Notes: generated by a model from the letters alone, not told the origin. A stretch of DNA of 64,000 nucleotides from Rubrivivax sp. (GCA_022843905.1 JALHMT010000023.1:1-64000); one strand, 5' to 3'. Positions 42,132 to 51,278 are shown, numbered from the stretch's first letter. Numbers and translations: made by a program.

Positions 42132-42154
42132 AAGTGTCAAGGCAGTCGACACTT
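42132..42154. repeat. Inverted repeat between the divergent PEP-CTERM and TPR genes
   Basis: AAGTGTC, nine bases, GACACTT: perfect seven-base arms in the 267-base divergent region. It is a candidate operator; nothing else in this gap is recognisable. Confidence 0.4.
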
Positions 42155-42244
42155 GCGTGAATGGGCCACGGCCCCTGAGTGCGGCATGCCCTTGCACGTT
42201 CGTTCTGTATAGAGTTGCTGCCTTCCCGCCACGGAACGCACGTC

Positions 42245-43555
42245 ATGCCGCTTTTTTCGATCCGCCTCTTCGGTGTCGCCTGGGCCCTGCTGCTGTGTTG
42301 TTCGCTGGTGTGGTCTGCCCCGATTCAGATGACAGGCAAGGGTTTTCCCTTGTTGCCCGAGGGTCGGGCGGACTCGCCGCAAGCCCGTGAGTACCGCGCC
42401 GGCGTGCAGGTGCTGGCGCGCGGCAAGGAACCGCCGTCTGCAGCGCGCTTGTACTTCGAGCGTTCGCTGAAGATCGACCCCAAGTACGTGCCAGCGCTGC
42501 TGGGCATGGCCAGCGTGGCGCAGGCCGAGGGCAAGACCGACCAGATGCTGCCCTTTTTGCAGAAGGCCGTCGTGCTGGCGCCGAGGGCGCCCGAGGTGCA
42601 CCTGGCCTTCGGGCGCGTCCACCTCGCCGCCCTGAATCTCACCGAGGCAGAAAAGTCGTTCGCCACGGCACGTGACCTCGCCCCACAGGCGATCCCGCCT
42701 TTGCTGGAGCTGGGCGAGGTCTACATGCGCCTGCCGGGGCGGCAGAAGGATGCCGTGGCCGCCTATGGCAAGGCGGTCTCGCTGGCACCGACCAACCCTT
42801 TTGCGCAGTTCGGGCTCGGCGTGGCCGCGGCCACCACTGGGCAGCGCGATGTCGCCTTCGGCGCCTTGCAGCGCGCGGCCGAACTGGCGCCGCGAGACCC
42901 CGCGCCCTGGCGTGCCATCGGCCGGCTGCATCTCGAAGCCGGCAGCGCCGCCAAGGCCGTGGCAGCCTTCGACCAGGGTCTGACGCGGATGCCTGGCAGC
43001 CTGCCGCTCATGCTGGACCGCGTCGATGCCCTGGCCGGCCAGGGCCAGTGGGCCAACGCCCTGAAGCAGATCGAGCAGGCGCTGGCGGTGGCGCCGGCCT
43101 CGCCCGAGGTGCACCTCAAGCTGGGTGACGTGCATCAGGCGTCGTCGCGTTGGGCCGATGCAGAGAAGAGCTATCTCAAGACCATTGCCCTGGCGCCGGG
43201 CAACCCGCTGGCGTACAACAATCTGGCCTGGATGACGGTGGCCCGGCGCGGTGATGCGGCCAAGGCGGTGGCGTGGGCGCGCAAGGCGGTCGAGTTGTCG
43301 CCGAAGTCGTCGCCCTTCCTCGACACCCTGGGCTGGGCCGAGCGCGCTGCGGGCAACCTGCAGGCGGCGGCGGTTGCGCTGTCCAAGGCCATCGAACTGG
43401 AGCCTGCGGTGGCCGGTTACCACTTCCACCTGGGGGTGGTGCAGGGCGAGCTGAAGCAGACGGCGGCCGCGCGGGCGTCGCTGGAACGTGCCCTGAAGCT
43501 GCGTCCCGACGGGCCCGAGGCGGCGGAGGCCAAAAGGCTGTTGACCACCTTGTGA
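42245..43555 (+). CDS. Exported TPR-repeat protein
   Basis: A 436-residue protein with a signal peptide (MPLFSIRLFGVAWALLLCCSLVWSA) followed by about ten consecutive TPR units that cover nearly the whole mature chain (e.g. RLYFERSLKIDPKYVPALLG, NPLAYNNLAWMTVARRGDAA). This is a protein-interaction scaffold in the periplasm. The ATG at 42245 gives a proper signal peptide; an earlier in-frame ATG does not. TPR proteins are frequent near PEP-CTERM genes, and this one is divergent from one, so a role in the same surface system is possible. Confidence 0.8.
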   Translation: MPLFSIRLFGVAWALLLCCSLVWSAPIQMTGKGFPLLPEGRADSPQAREYRAGVQVLARGKEPPSAARLYFERSLKIDPKYVPALLGMASVAQAEGKTDQMLPFLQKAVVLAPRAPEVHLAFGRVHLAALNLTEAEKSFATARDLAPQAIPPLLELGEVYMRLPGRQKDAVAAYGKAVSLAPTNPFAQFGLGVAAATTGQRDVAFGALQRAAELAPRDPAPWRAIGRLHLEAGSAAKAVAAFDQGLTRMPGSLPLMLDRVDALAGQGQWANALKQIEQALAVAPASPEVHLKLGDVHQASSRWADAEKSYLKTIALAPGNPLAYNNLAWMTVARRGDAAKAVAWARKAVELSPKSSPFLDTLGWAERAAGNLQAAAVALSKAIELEPAVAGYHFHLGVVQGELKQTAAARASLERALKLRPDGPEAAEAKRLLTTL

Positions 43556-43601
43556 TCTGCTCCCGCGGCGCCGCATGGTCGCTGCGGCGGAGCGGCAGCC
43601 C

Positions 43602-44045
43602 TCAGATGTCCCGAATCAGCTGCCTGAACTCGTCCACGTCCTCGAACTGCTTGTAGACCGAGGCGAAGCGCACGTAGGCGACCTTGTCCAGGCGCTTGAG
43701 CTCGCGCATCACCAGTTCGCCCACCCGGGTGCTGGGCACCTCGCGGGCGCCGGTGGCCAGCAGCTTGTCCTGGATGCGCTCGATCGCGGCTTCCACCTGC
43801 TCGACGCTGACCGAACGCTTGTGCAGCGCCAGATGCATCGAGGCGCGGATCTTGGCGAGGTCGAATTCCACCCGCGCGCCGTCCTTCTTGACCACCGCCG
43901 GCAGTGCGATCTCCACGCGCTCATAGGTGGTGAAGCGCTTCTCGCAGCGCGTGCAGCGGCGCCGCCGCCGGATGACGCCGCCTTCGTCCGACTCGCGGGT
44001 CTCGACGACCTGCGTCTCGTCGTGATGGCAGAAGGGGCAGCGCAT
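43602..44045 (-). CDS. nrdR: Transcriptional repressor NrdR
   Basis: A 147-residue regulator of ribonucleotide reductase genes. The N-terminal zinc ribbon ([19 protein letters not shown]...[12 protein letters not shown]) and ATP-cone domain ([19 protein letters not shown]) are complete. It lies 46 bases after glyA, the usual neighbour, and binds NrdR boxes elsewhere; none was found here. Confidence 0.97.
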   Translation of the reverse strand: MRCPFCHHDETQVVETRESDEGGVIRRRRRCTRCEKRFTTYERVEIALPAVVKKDGARVEFDLAKIRASMHLALHKRSVSVEQVEAAIERIQDKLLATGAREVPSTRVGELVMRELKRLDKVAYVRFASVYKQFEDVDEFRQLIRDI

Positions 44046-44091
44046 TCCGGAGCGTGGGCTACAGGCCGCGGCCGCTTCGCTGCCCGGCCGT

Positions 44092-45342
44092 TCAGCGGTA
44101 GACCGGGAAGTCGCGCGTCAGCGCGGCCACCTTGGCGCGCACGGCGGCGATGTTCGCCTCGTCGTGCGGCTTGTCCAGCACGTCGGCGATCAGGTGCGCT
44201 GTCTGGCGTGCCTGCTCTTCCTTGAAGCCGCGCGTGGTCATCGCCGGCGAGCCCAGGCGGATGCCGCTGGTCACCATCGGCTTCTGCGGGTCGTTGGGGA
44301 TGCCGTTCTTGTTGCAGGTCATGTGGGCCGTGCCCAGGATGGTCTCGGCTTCCTTGCCCGTCAGGCCCTTGGGGCGCAGGTCGACCAGCATGACGTGGCT
44401 TTCGGTGCGCCCCGAGACGATGCGCAAGCCGCGCTGCACCAGCGTCTCGGCCAGCACGCGTGCGTTGTCCACCACCTGCTGCTGGTAGGCCTTGAAGCCG
44501 GGCTCCAGCGCTTCCTTGAAGGCCACCGCCTTGCCGGCGATGACGTGCATCAGCGGCCCGCCCTGGATGCCGGGGAAGATGGCGCTGTTGACCTTCTTGG
44601 CGATGGCCTCGTCGTTCATCACGATGATGCCGCCGCGCGGGCCGCGCAGGCTCTTGTGCGTGGTGCTGGTCACCACGTCGGCATGCGGCACGGGGTTGGG
44701 ATAGACGCCCGCGGCGATGAGGCCGGCGTAGTGCGCCATGTCGACCATGAAGATCGCGCCGACGGCCTTGGCCACGCGGGCGAAGCGCTCGAAGTCGATG
44801 CGCAGGCTGTAGGCCGAGGCGCCGGCGATGATCAGCCTGGGCTTGTGTTCGTGTGCCAGGCGCTCCATCGCGTCGTAGTCGATGGCCTCCTGGGCGTCCA
44901 GCCCGTAGCTCACCACCTTGAACCACTTGCCGCTCATGTTCAGCGGCATGCCGTGGGTCAGGTGGCCGCCTTCGGCCAGGCTCATGCCCATGATGGTGTC
45001 GCCGGGCTGCAGAAGCGCGAAGAACACCGCCTGGTTGGCCTGGGAGCCGGAATTGGCCTGCACGTTGGCGAACTTCGCGCCGAACAGCTGCCTGCAGCGG
45101 TCGATGGCCAGCTGCTCCACCACGTCGACGTGCTCGCAGCCGCCGTAGTAGCGCTTGCCGGGGTAGCCCTCGGCGTACTTGTTCGTGAGCTGAGAGCCCT
45201 GCGCGGCCATCACGGCCGGGCTGGTGTAGTTCTCGGAGGCGATGAGCTCGATGTGTTCTTCCTGCCGGCGGTTCTCGGCCTGGGTGGCGGCGAAGATTTC
45301 GGGGTCGATGGCGGCAAGCGTGTACTGGGAACGGTCGAACAT
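44092..45342 (-). CDS. glyA: Serine hydroxymethyltransferase
   Basis: A 416-residue PLP enzyme converting serine and tetrahydrofolate to glycine and 5,10-methylene-THF. Intact motifs include [29 protein letters not shown], and the PLP-Lys in [16 protein letters not shown] used the ATG at 45342 (MFDRSQYTL), matching the family N-terminus, with AGGA upstream; an ATG at 45357 is also possible. A ZTP-riboswitch-like leader precedes it. Confidence 0.97.
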   Translation of the reverse strand: MFDRSQYTLAAIDPEIFAATQAENRRQEEHIELIASENYTSPAVMAAQGSQLTNKYAEGYPGKRYYGGCEHVDVVEQLAIDRCRQLFGAKFANVQANSGSQANQAVFFALLQPGDTIMGMSLAEGGHLTHGMPLNMSGKWFKVVSYGLDAQEAIDYDAMERLAHEHKPRLIIAGASAYSLRIDFERFARVAKAVGAIFMVDMAHYAGLIAAGVYPNPVPHADVVTSTTHKSLRGPRGGIIVMNDEAIAKKVNSAIFPGIQGGPLMHVIAGKAVAFKEALEPGFKAYQQQVVDNARVLAETLVQRGLRIVSGRTESHVMLVDLRPKGLTGKEAETILGTAHMTCNKNGIPNDPQKPMVTSGIRLGSPAMTTRGFKEEQARQTAHLIADVLDKPHDEANIAAVRAKVAALTRDFPVYR

Positions 45343-45379
45343 GGCAGTCCTGGTCATGTGGGTGACGCGCCTTCTGGCG

Positions 45380-45398
45380 CAGCGCCTTCATGGCGCTG
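45380..45398 (-). promoter_or_regulatory. Hairpin between the ZTP aptamer and glyA
   Basis: CAGCGCC-ATGAA-GGCGCTG on the minus strand lies between the aptamer and the glyA start and is the likely expression platform. There is no long U-run, so the control could be translational or terminator-like with weak Us. Confidence 0.45.
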
Positions 45399-45401
45399 CC
45401 G

Positions 45402-45522
45402 AGGGCTGCCCAGGCGAACGGCTGACACCAGGCCGAAGCCGGCATGGCCTGCGCTTCCCGGTGGTGGCCCACCTCGGGCGCCGGGCCCGGAAGGGCCGGC
45501 CCTATCGCCAGTCGCGCAGGGC
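45402..45522 (-). promoter_or_regulatory. ZTP (pfl) riboswitch in the glyA leader
   Basis: On the minus strand the leader carries the ZTP hallmarks: CCTGCGCGACTGGCGAT (from about 45520), an internal GGTGGGCCACCACC stem, GGGAAGCGCAGG closing the outer helix (CCTGCGC pairs with GCGCAGG, 45514-45520 with 45448-45454), and the conserved 3' element CGCCTGGGCA (45407-45416). ZTP riboswitches sense the purine intermediate ZMP/ZTP and switch on folate one-carbon genes, of which glyA is a classic target. Ends are estimated. Confidence 0.85.
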
Positions 45523-45571
45523 TTCAGTGTAACTTGGGCCTGCGAAATCGGCCGGGCCCGGCGGGGCCGGT

Positions 45572-46456
45572 TCAGCGCAGCAGCGCGAGTTGCTCCGGCG
45601 TGTCGGCCGGTTTTTCTGCGGGGCCGGGCAGCACCGGGTCGACGCCGGCTTCCTTCACCGGCGGGGGCGGTGGCAGGGCCTGCGCGTTGGCCGGCACCGT
45701 CTTTCCATCGGCCACGTTGCGCAGCAGGCCTTGTTCGCCGAGCACCCGGCCGACATAGCCGCCGTCGGTCTCCAGCAACGCGGCGCCCACGTAGTAGCGC
45801 AGTCCGTCATGCAGACTGCCGGCGCGGGCGATGCATTCCTTCAGCACCTGCACGCCCACGCGCAGGTTGGTGATCGGGTCGAAGGCGGCATGGTTGCCGC
45901 CGAAGGCGACGTACTTGTCGTCGTGCACGCGCGTCATCACCTGCATCAGGCCCTGGGCGCCGACCGAACTCTGCGCGAAAGGATTGAAGCTGGACTCGAC
46001 CGCCATGATGGCCAGGATCAGCGTCGGGTCGAGCCCGGCGCGCTGCCCGATCGACCAGGCCTCCTGCACCAGACGGCTGATGGGCTCCGGTGCCACCTTG
46101 TAGCGGCGCGAGATCCAGTGCGCCACGGCGGCCTGCTCCCGGTTCAGCTCTTTCGGGTTGGCGGCCGTCGCGCGTTGCACCGCATCGGGCTCGGCGATGG
46201 CCGCCAGCACGTCGCCCGACTCCAGCGTGCGCTGCTCGTGGCGTGACTGCAGCCAGTCCAGCGCCACCGTTTCCACCTGGTGACGCAGGTCGGACCGACC
46301 CGAAGCCACGATCAGGGCGGCCACCACGGCCAGACCCACCAGTGCCAGCATGTTGTGGCTGATCTCGAGCAAGCCGTGGCCCACGTCACGGACAAAAACG
46401 CCCGCTGATCGCGCCACGGCGCGCTGCGCCTGGCGCAGCGTGTCAAAGGCTTTCAT
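45572..46456 (-). CDS. Membrane-anchored lytic transglycosylase (SLT domain)
   Basis: A 294-residue protein with one N-terminal membrane helix (LALVGLAVVAALIVASG) and a goose-lysozyme/SLT domain: catalytic Glu in ILAIMAVESSFNP, then SVGAQGLMQVM and ITNLRVGVQVLKECI. It cleaves peptidoglycan with formation of anhydro-muramyl ends. The C-terminal ~40 residues are Pro/Ala-rich. It is divergent from ubiD. Confidence 0.9.
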   Translation of the reverse strand: MKAFDTLRQAQRAVARSAGVFVRDVGHGLLEISHNMLALVGLAVVAALIVASGRSDLRHQVETVALDWLQSRHEQRTLESGDVLAAIAEPDAVQRATAANPKELNREQAAVAHWISRRYKVAPEPISRLVQEAWSIGQRAGLDPTLILAIMAVESSFNPFAQSSVGAQGLMQVMTRVHDDKYVAFGGNHAAFDPITNLRVGVQVLKECIARAGSLHDGLRYYVGAALLETDGGYVGRVLGEQGLLRNVADGKTVPANAQALPPPPPVKEAGVDPVLPGPAEKPADTPEQLALLR

Positions 46457-46520
46457 CGCATCCTCCTGCCGTCGCTCGGGGCGCAGCGGCCCTGGGGGCC
46501 GTCCGGCGCGGAGCGACTGT

Positions 46521-46526
46521 GATAAT
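46521..46526 (+). promoter_or_regulatory. Possible extended -10 for ubiD
   Basis: TGT-GATAAT in the 254-base divergent region. If real, it would give a 5' leader of about 175 nt ahead of ubiD, long enough for an attenuation device. The -35 match is poor. Confidence 0.3.
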
Positions 46527-46681
46527 CGAACGACCCACCGGGTGGCCTGCTCTGCAAGCCCGGCACCGGCTGTCTCGACACCCGCCGAAGCCTGACCTTG
46601 GGTCGATGGCGACTGCGGGTAAACCCTGAAATCTCGGGACTGGCCGAATTCTAGGGAAGGCCCAAATACACGGTCAAGAAT

Positions 46682-46714
46682 ATGAAATTCAGCGTTTATT
46701 TCTTTTCTGTATGA
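46682..46714 (+). CDS. Candidate 10-residue leader peptide coupled to ubiD
   Basis: ATG followed by nine sense codons encodes [10 protein letters not shown], whose TGA overlaps the ubiD ATG by the classic ATGA. Four of ten residues are aromatic, and the segment is strikingly AT-rich compared with its surroundings. No clear Shine-Dalgarno precedes it. It may be a translated leader that couples or attenuates ubiD, or a chance ORF. Confidence 0.35.
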   Translation: MKFSVYFFSV

Positions 46715-48264
46715 AGTACGCTGACCTGCGCGACTTCATGGGCCAGCTCGAACGGCTGGGAAAGCTCAAGAAAGTGGCCGATCCAGTGTCTCCCAGGCTG
46801 GAGATGACGGCCGTTGGCGACCAACTCCTGCGCTCTGAAGGGCCGGCGGTGCTGTTCGAAAGGCCTGCGGGTTACAAAATTCCTTGCCTCATCAACCTGT
46901 TCGGCACCCCGGAAAGGGTCGCCCTGGGCATGGGTGCAGCATCGACCGCCGAACTGCGGGACGTCGGCCGCCTGCTCGCCGCATTGAAGGAGCCCGAAGC
47001 GCCGCGCGGGCTGAAGGACACCGGCCGGCTGCTTCACATGGCCAAGGCGGTGTGGGACATGAAGCCTGCCGTCGTGCGCCGGCCGGCCAGCCAGGAGGTG
47101 AGCCTGGAGGGCAGCGAGGTCGACCTGTCGACACTGCCGGTGCAGACCTGCTGGCCGGGCGATGCCGGACCGCTCATCACCTGGGGGCTGGTCATCACAC
47201 GCGGCCCCCAGGGCGTGGCGCAGCCGCGCCATCGTCAGAACCTGGGCATCTACCGACAGCAGGTCATCGGCAAGCGACAGGTGATCATGCGCTGGCTGGC
47301 GCATCGCGGCGGTGCGCTCGACTTCCGCGACTTCGCGCGCGCCAACCCCGGCCAGCCTTTTCCGATCGCCGTGGCGCTGGGGGCCGATCCGGCGACCATC
47401 CTGGGTGCCGTGACGCCGGTGCCCGACTCGCTGTCCGAATACCAGTTCGCGGGCCTGCTGCGCGGCAGCCGCACCGAGCTGGCGGAGTCCGGCGTCGGCG
47501 AAGGGGCATTGAAGCTGCAGGTGCCGGCCAGCGCCGAGATCGTGCTGGAGGGCCACATCCCGCCGACGGAGAAGGGCTTCGAAGGCCGCAGCGAACTGGG
47601 CATCCCGCTGGCCGAGCGAGGGGGCTACCTGCACGCCCTGGAAGGGCCTTTCGGCGACCACACCGGCTATTACAACGAGCAGGACTGGTTTCCGGTGTTC
47701 CAGATCGACCGCATCACGCACCGGCGCGACCCGATCTACCACACCACCTACACGGGCAAGCCACCCGACGAGCCCGCCGTGCTGGGCGTGGCGCTGAACG
47801 AGGTCTTCGTGCCCATCCTGCAGAAGCAGTTTCCCGAGATCGTCGACTTCTACCTGCCGCCCGAGGGCTGCAGTTACCGCCTGGCCGTGATCTCCATCAA
47901 GAAGAGCTACCCCGGCCATGCCAAGCGGGTGATGTTCGGTCTGTGGAGCTTCCTGCGCCAGTTCATGTACACCAAGTTCATCGTGGTGACCGACGACGAC
48001 GTCGACATCCGCGACTGGAAGGAAGTGATCTGGGCCATCACCACGCGCATGGACCCGGTGCGCGACGCGACACTGGTGGAAAGCACGCCGATCGACTACC
48101 TCGACTTCGCCTCGCCGGTCAGCGGCCTGGGCGGCAAGATGGGGCTGGATGCGACCAACAAGTGGCCGGGCGAGACCACGCGCGAATGGGGCCGCAGCAT
48201 CCGCATGGATGCCGAGGTGACGACGCGGGTGCAGGGCCTGGTGGACCGGCTGATGACGCCTTGA
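46711..48264 (+). CDS. ubiD: UbiD-family prenylated-FMN-dependent decarboxylase
   Basis: A 517-residue UbiD, which decarboxylates 3-octaprenyl-4-hydroxybenzoate in ubiquinone synthesis using prenyl-FMN from UbiX. The chain starts [17 protein letters not shown] and includes [31 protein letters not shown] and the [15 protein letters not shown] region. Length is full for ubiquinone-type UbiD. UbiX is not in the window. The ATG has no visible Shine-Dalgarno but overlaps a short upstream ORF, which suggests coupled translation. Confidence 0.95.
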   Translation: MKYADLRDFMGQLERLGKLKKVADPVSPRLEMTAVGDQLLRSEGPAVLFERPAGYKIPCLINLFGTPERVALGMGAASTAELRDVGRLLAALKEPEAPRGLKDTGRLLHMAKAVWDMKPAVVRRPASQEVSLEGSEVDLSTLPVQTCWPGDAGPLITWGLVITRGPQGVAQPRHRQNLGIYRQQVIGKRQVIMRWLAHRGGALDFRDFARANPGQPFPIAVALGADPATILGAVTPVPDSLSEYQFAGLLRGSRTELAESGVGEGALKLQVPASAEIVLEGHIPPTEKGFEGRSELGIPLAERGGYLHALEGPFGDHTGYYNEQDWFPVFQIDRITHRRDPIYHTTYTGKPPDEPAVLGVALNEVFVPILQKQFPEIVDFYLPPEGCSYRLAVISIKKSYPGHAKRVMFGLWSFLRQFMYTKFIVVTDDDVDIRDWKEVIWAITTRMDPVRDATLVESTPIDYLDFASPVSGLGGKMGLDATNKWPGETTREWGRSIRMDAEVTTRVQGLVDRLMTP

Positions 48265-48341
48265 GGGACAGGTTCAAGGACCCGTCGAAAGGCTCGTCGA
48301 GCGGAGAGCCCACGCGCTCCGGGCCTGTTGCAAGTTTCCGC

Positions 48342-48370
48342 TTGCCAGGCCGAACGCCCGGATCTATTCT
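48342..48370 (+). promoter_or_regulatory. Sigma-70-like promoter for a candidate small RNA
   Basis: A -35 hexamer TTGCCA (5/6 to consensus) and -10 TATTCT (4/6) are exactly 17 bases apart, the best-spaced promoter I found in the window. The predicted start, near G48377, coincides with the first base of a perfect hairpin. Confidence 0.55.
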
Positions 48371-48376
48371 TGTGAC

Positions 48377-48512
48377 GCCTGAAAAATCAGGCAACCCAAG
48401 ACGGCGCAGTCACTGCGCGTCAGGTGCCCCGGACTTCGTATCTCCGGAGCACCACTGGTGACCGAGGTCACCCGACCCCCTGGCCGGCAACGGCTCAGGG
48501 GGTTTCGCTTTT
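48377..48512 (+). ncRNA. Candidate free-standing structured small RNA (about 135 nt)
   Basis: Between convergent ubiD and the LLM gene, this segment folds by eye into five consecutive stems: GCCTGA-AAAA-TCAGGC (48377-48392), GCGCAG-TCA-CTGCGC (48404-48418), GGTGC/CCGGA with TCCGG/GCACC (48423-48453), GGTGAC-CGAG-GTCACC (48457-48472), and a terminator (48476-48502) with a T-rich tail. It has its own promoter and no ORF. No family is recognised; it is not tmRNA, 4.5S or RNase P. The 3' end overlaps the end of the convergent LLM gene. Confidence 0.5.
48476..48512 (+). terminator. Intrinsic terminator of the candidate small RNA
   Basis: CCCCCTG-GCCG-GCAA-CGGC-T-CAGGGGG forms an eleven-base stem with one bulge and a GCAA tetraloop, followed by TTTCGCTTTT. 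It could also terminate ubiD read-through. Confidence 0.7.
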
Positions 48513-49568
48513 GGGGGCGGCCTGGTGGGACATATCGGCAGGCACCGACCGTGGCGCCTGGCCGAGCGCCTGCGCGATCAGCGCATACGAGCGCCGCCGC
48601 ACCGCAGGGTCGTGCGCCCAGGTGTTGATCACGATCTCGTCGATGCCGAAGGCGGCGCTCAGCGCCTGGATCTTCTGCACCACCTGCTCGCCGGTGCCCA
48701 CCAGGGCCTTGCGCCGGGTCGCCTCGACGACTGCCATCTCGTCGGCGGTGAAACCGCGGGCGGCGATGTCGTCGGGCCGCTGCAGCGGGCCCAGCACGCC
48801 GCGCTGGCGGTCGATGCGCCAGCGGTCGCGGCTCAGGGCCAGGTGGCGGGCCTCTTCCTCGCTGTCGGCGGCCAGCGCCCAGACGCACAGCGTGGACTGC
48901 CGCTTCGGGTGGCGCGGGCTGGGGCGGAAGAGCTGCCGGTACAGGCCCATCGCTTCTTCGGCGCCCTGGCCGTCCATGAAGAAGTAGGCGAACGCGTAGG
49001 GCAGGCCGAGGTGGGCGGCCAGGCGCGCGCCGTAGTCCGAGGAGCCCAGCACCCAGATCTCGGGCTGGCGGCTGAAGTCGTCGGCGGCCGTGGTGGGCGG
49101 ACGGGGATGGGCGTGGATGCCATGGTGGCGGTGCCCGGCCAGCCAGGTCTGCAGGTCGACGATCTGTTCCGGAAAGTGCTCGGCGGCCATCGCCGCGTTC
49201 GGATTGAGCATCATCGCCGTGCGCATGTCGGCACCGGGCGCGCGGCCCACGCCGAGGTCGATGCGGCCGGGCGCCAGCGCGTCGAGCACGCGAAACTGCT
49301 CGGCCACCTTCAGCGCCGAGTAGTGCGGCAGCATCACCCCGGCGCTGCCGATGCGGATGTGCTGCGTGCGGGCGGCGATGGCCGCCATCAGGATCTCGGG
49401 CGCCGTGCCGACGATGGTCGACAGGCTGTGGTGCTCGCTGACCCAGAAGCGGTGGTATCCCAGCGCCTCGCAATCCTCCGCCAGCGAGAGGCTGTCGCGC
49501 AGCGCGTGGTCTTCGCCGCGGCCGGCGGTCGAGATGGACTGGTCGAGGACGGACAGCTGCAGGCTCAT
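48495..49568 (-). CDS. LLM-class flavin-dependent oxidoreductase
   Basis: A 357-residue luciferase-like monooxygenase of the MsnO8/YhbW type with no partner subunit. Features include LSVLDQSIST, GYHRFWVSEHHSLSTIVG, IRIGSAGVMLPHYSALKVAEQFRVLDALAPGRIDLGVGRA broken into its usual segments, and PEIWVLGSSDYGARLAA. It uses reduced FMN or F420-like flavin; the substrate is unknown. The GMC gene upstream on the same strand is 72 bases away. Confidence 0.9.
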   Translation of the reverse strand: MSLQLSVLDQSISTAGRGEDHALRDSLSLAEDCEALGYHRFWVSEHHSLSTIVGTAPEILMAAIAARTQHIRIGSAGVMLPHYSALKVAEQFRVLDALAPGRIDLGVGRAPGADMRTAMMLNPNAAMAAEHFPEQIVDLQTWLAGHRHHGIHAHPRPPTTAADDFSRQPEIWVLGSSDYGARLAAHLGLPYAFAYFFMDGQGAEEAMGLYRQLFRPSPRHPKRQSTLCVWALAADSEEEARHLALSRDRWRIDRQRGVLGPLQRPDDIAARGFTADEMAVVEATRRKALVGTGEQVVQKIQALSAAFGIDEIVINTWAHDPAVRRRSYALIAQALGQAPRSVPADMSHQAAPKSETP

Positions 49569-49640
49569 GCAGCCATGCTACAGGGCTGCTCCGATCGCCG
49601 CCGGCCGGGCAGGGGCCGGCCCGCTGCGCGTCGTGGCGGG

Positions 49641-51278
49641 TCAGGCGGTGGTGTGCAGCTCTCGAATGCCTTGCGCCGCCGAAGCCGAGGGCCGGCGGAT
49701 CATCGCCGCAGCCTTCTCGCCGATCATGATGGTCGGCGCGTTGGTGTTGCCGCTGATGATGCGCGGCATGATGGACGCGTCCACCACGCGCAGGCCCTGC
49801 ACGCCATGCACGCGCAGTTCGTGGTCGACCACGTCCATCGGCCCCGGGCCCATGCGGCAGGTTCCCACCGGGTGGTACTCGGTGTCGGAGTTGCGGCGGA
49901 TGAAACGTTCGATCTGCTCCTCGCTCTGCGCCGCCGCCAGCTCGGGCAGTTCCCTGCCGCCGAACTCGGCCAGTGCCGGCTGCTGCAGGATGCGCCGCAA
50001 CTGCTGGAAGCCGCGCTTCATCAGCGCCATGTCGGCAGGGTTCTCGAAGAAGCCGGGGTCGATCGCGGGCGGCCGGGTCGGGTCGTTGCCGGCCAGGCGC
50101 ACGCGACCCCGGCTCTCGGGCCGCAGGGGGCACAGGTGGCAGGTGTAGCCATAGCCGAAGGGCAGCTTGCGGGCGTGGTCGATGAGCTTGGTGATGACGA
50201 AGTGCAGCTGCAGGTCGGGCAGCGGCTCCTCGGGACGGCTCCTGAAGAAGGCGCCGGCCTCGGCGATGTTGCTGGTGAGCACGCCCGTGCGGTGGCGCAT
50301 CCACTCGAAGGCCGCCGCGATCATGCGTGGCGAGCCGCCGGGCGACACCGTGAAGGTGTCGGTCAGGCGCGGCGCCTCCACCACGTGGGTCATGCTGATG
50401 TGATCGTGCAGGTGCTCGCCCACGCCCGGCAGGTCGTGCAAGACGGTGATGCCGTGCTGCTGCAGGTGCGCGCCCGGCCCGATGCCCGACAGCATCAGCA
50501 GTTGCGGCGACTGCAGCGCGCCGGCGCTGAGGATCACCTCTCGCCGCGCCTGCAAGCGCTGGAACTGTCGGCCGTGCTGCACTTCCACGCCGGTGGCGCG
50601 CCGGCCTTCCATCGTGATGCGCAGCACGCGGGCGTGCGTCATCACCTTCAGGTTGGGGCGGCCGAGGTGCGGTGTCAGGTAGGCCTTGGCCGCGCTGCAG
50701 CGCTCGCCGGCCTTCTGCGTCACCTGGTACAGGCCCACGCCTTCCTGCGACTCGCCGTTGAAGTCGGGGTTGAGCGGCAGCCCGGCCTGGCGGGCGGCTT
50801 CGACGAACAGCTTGGCCGTGCGGCTGGGACTCTGCAGATCCATCACGTTCAGCGGCCCGCCGGTGGCGTGGTGGGCGCCGGCGCCGCGCTCGTTGTGCTC
50901 GGCCTTCAGGAAGAAGGGTTCGACCTCGTTCCAGCCCCAGCCAGGGTTGCCCATGGCGGCCCAGTGGTCGTAGTCCTCGCGCTGGCCGCGGATGTAGATC
51001 ATGGCGTTGATCGAGCTCGACCCGCCCAGACCCCTGCCGCGCGGCTGGTAGCCCAGTCGACCGTCCAGGCCCGGCTGCGGCACGGTGTCGAAGGCCCAGT
51101 TGTGCTGCCAGCCCTTGAGCATGCCGCCAGCCACGATGCCCACCGGGCACTGGATCAGCACGCTGGCGTCGGTGGGGCCGGCCTCCAGCAGGCAGACCTG
51201 CACGTCGGGATCCTCGCTGAGCCGCGAGGCCAGCACGCAGCCGGCCGAGCCGCCGCCGATGATGATGTAGTCGAACAT
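49641..51278 (-). CDS. GMC-family FAD oxidoreductase (choline dehydrogenase-like)
   Basis: A 545-residue flavoprotein. The FAD-binding motif YIIIGGGSAGCVLASRLSE opens the chain, followed by GRGLGGSSSINAMIYIRG (GMC signature 1) and SAGALQSPQLLMLSGIG (signature 2), and the C-terminal active-site region with the conserved His and NTNAPTIMIGEKAA. Members oxidise alcohols such as choline; no betaine genes are near, so the substrate is open. The ATG at 51278 is where the fold begins. Confidence 0.92.
   Translation of the reverse strand: MFDYIIIGGGSAGCVLASRLSEDPDVQVCLLEAGPTDASVLIQCPVGIVAGGMLKGWQHNWAFDTVPQPGLDGRLGYQPRGRGLGGSSSINAMIYIRGQREDYDHWAAMGNPGWGWNEVEPFFLKAEHNERGAGAHHATGGPLNVMDLQSPSRTAKLFVEAARQAGLPLNPDFNGESQEGVGLYQVTQKAGERCSAAKAYLTPHLGRPNLKVMTHARVLRITMEGRRATGVEVQHGRQFQRLQARREVILSAGALQSPQLLMLSGIGPGAHLQQHGITVLHDLPGVGEHLHDHISMTHVVEAPRLTDTFTVSPGGSPRMIAAAFEWMRHRTGVLTSNIAEAGAFFRSRPEEPLPDLQLHFVITKLIDHARKLPFGYGYTCHLCPLRPESRGRVRLAGNDPTRPPAIDPGFFENPADMALMKRGFQQLRRILQQPALAEFGGRELPELAAAQSEEQIERFIRRNSDTEYHPVGTCRMGPGPMDVVDHELRVHGVQGLRVVDASIMPRIISGNTNAPTIMIGEKAAAMIRRPSASAAQGIRELHTTA

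Noticed and set aside
48364..51150. 928-codon minus-strand frame across the GMC and LLM genes
   Set aside because: It is an out-of-frame shadow of two well-supported oxidoreductases, rich in Arg/Pro/Ala with no domain.
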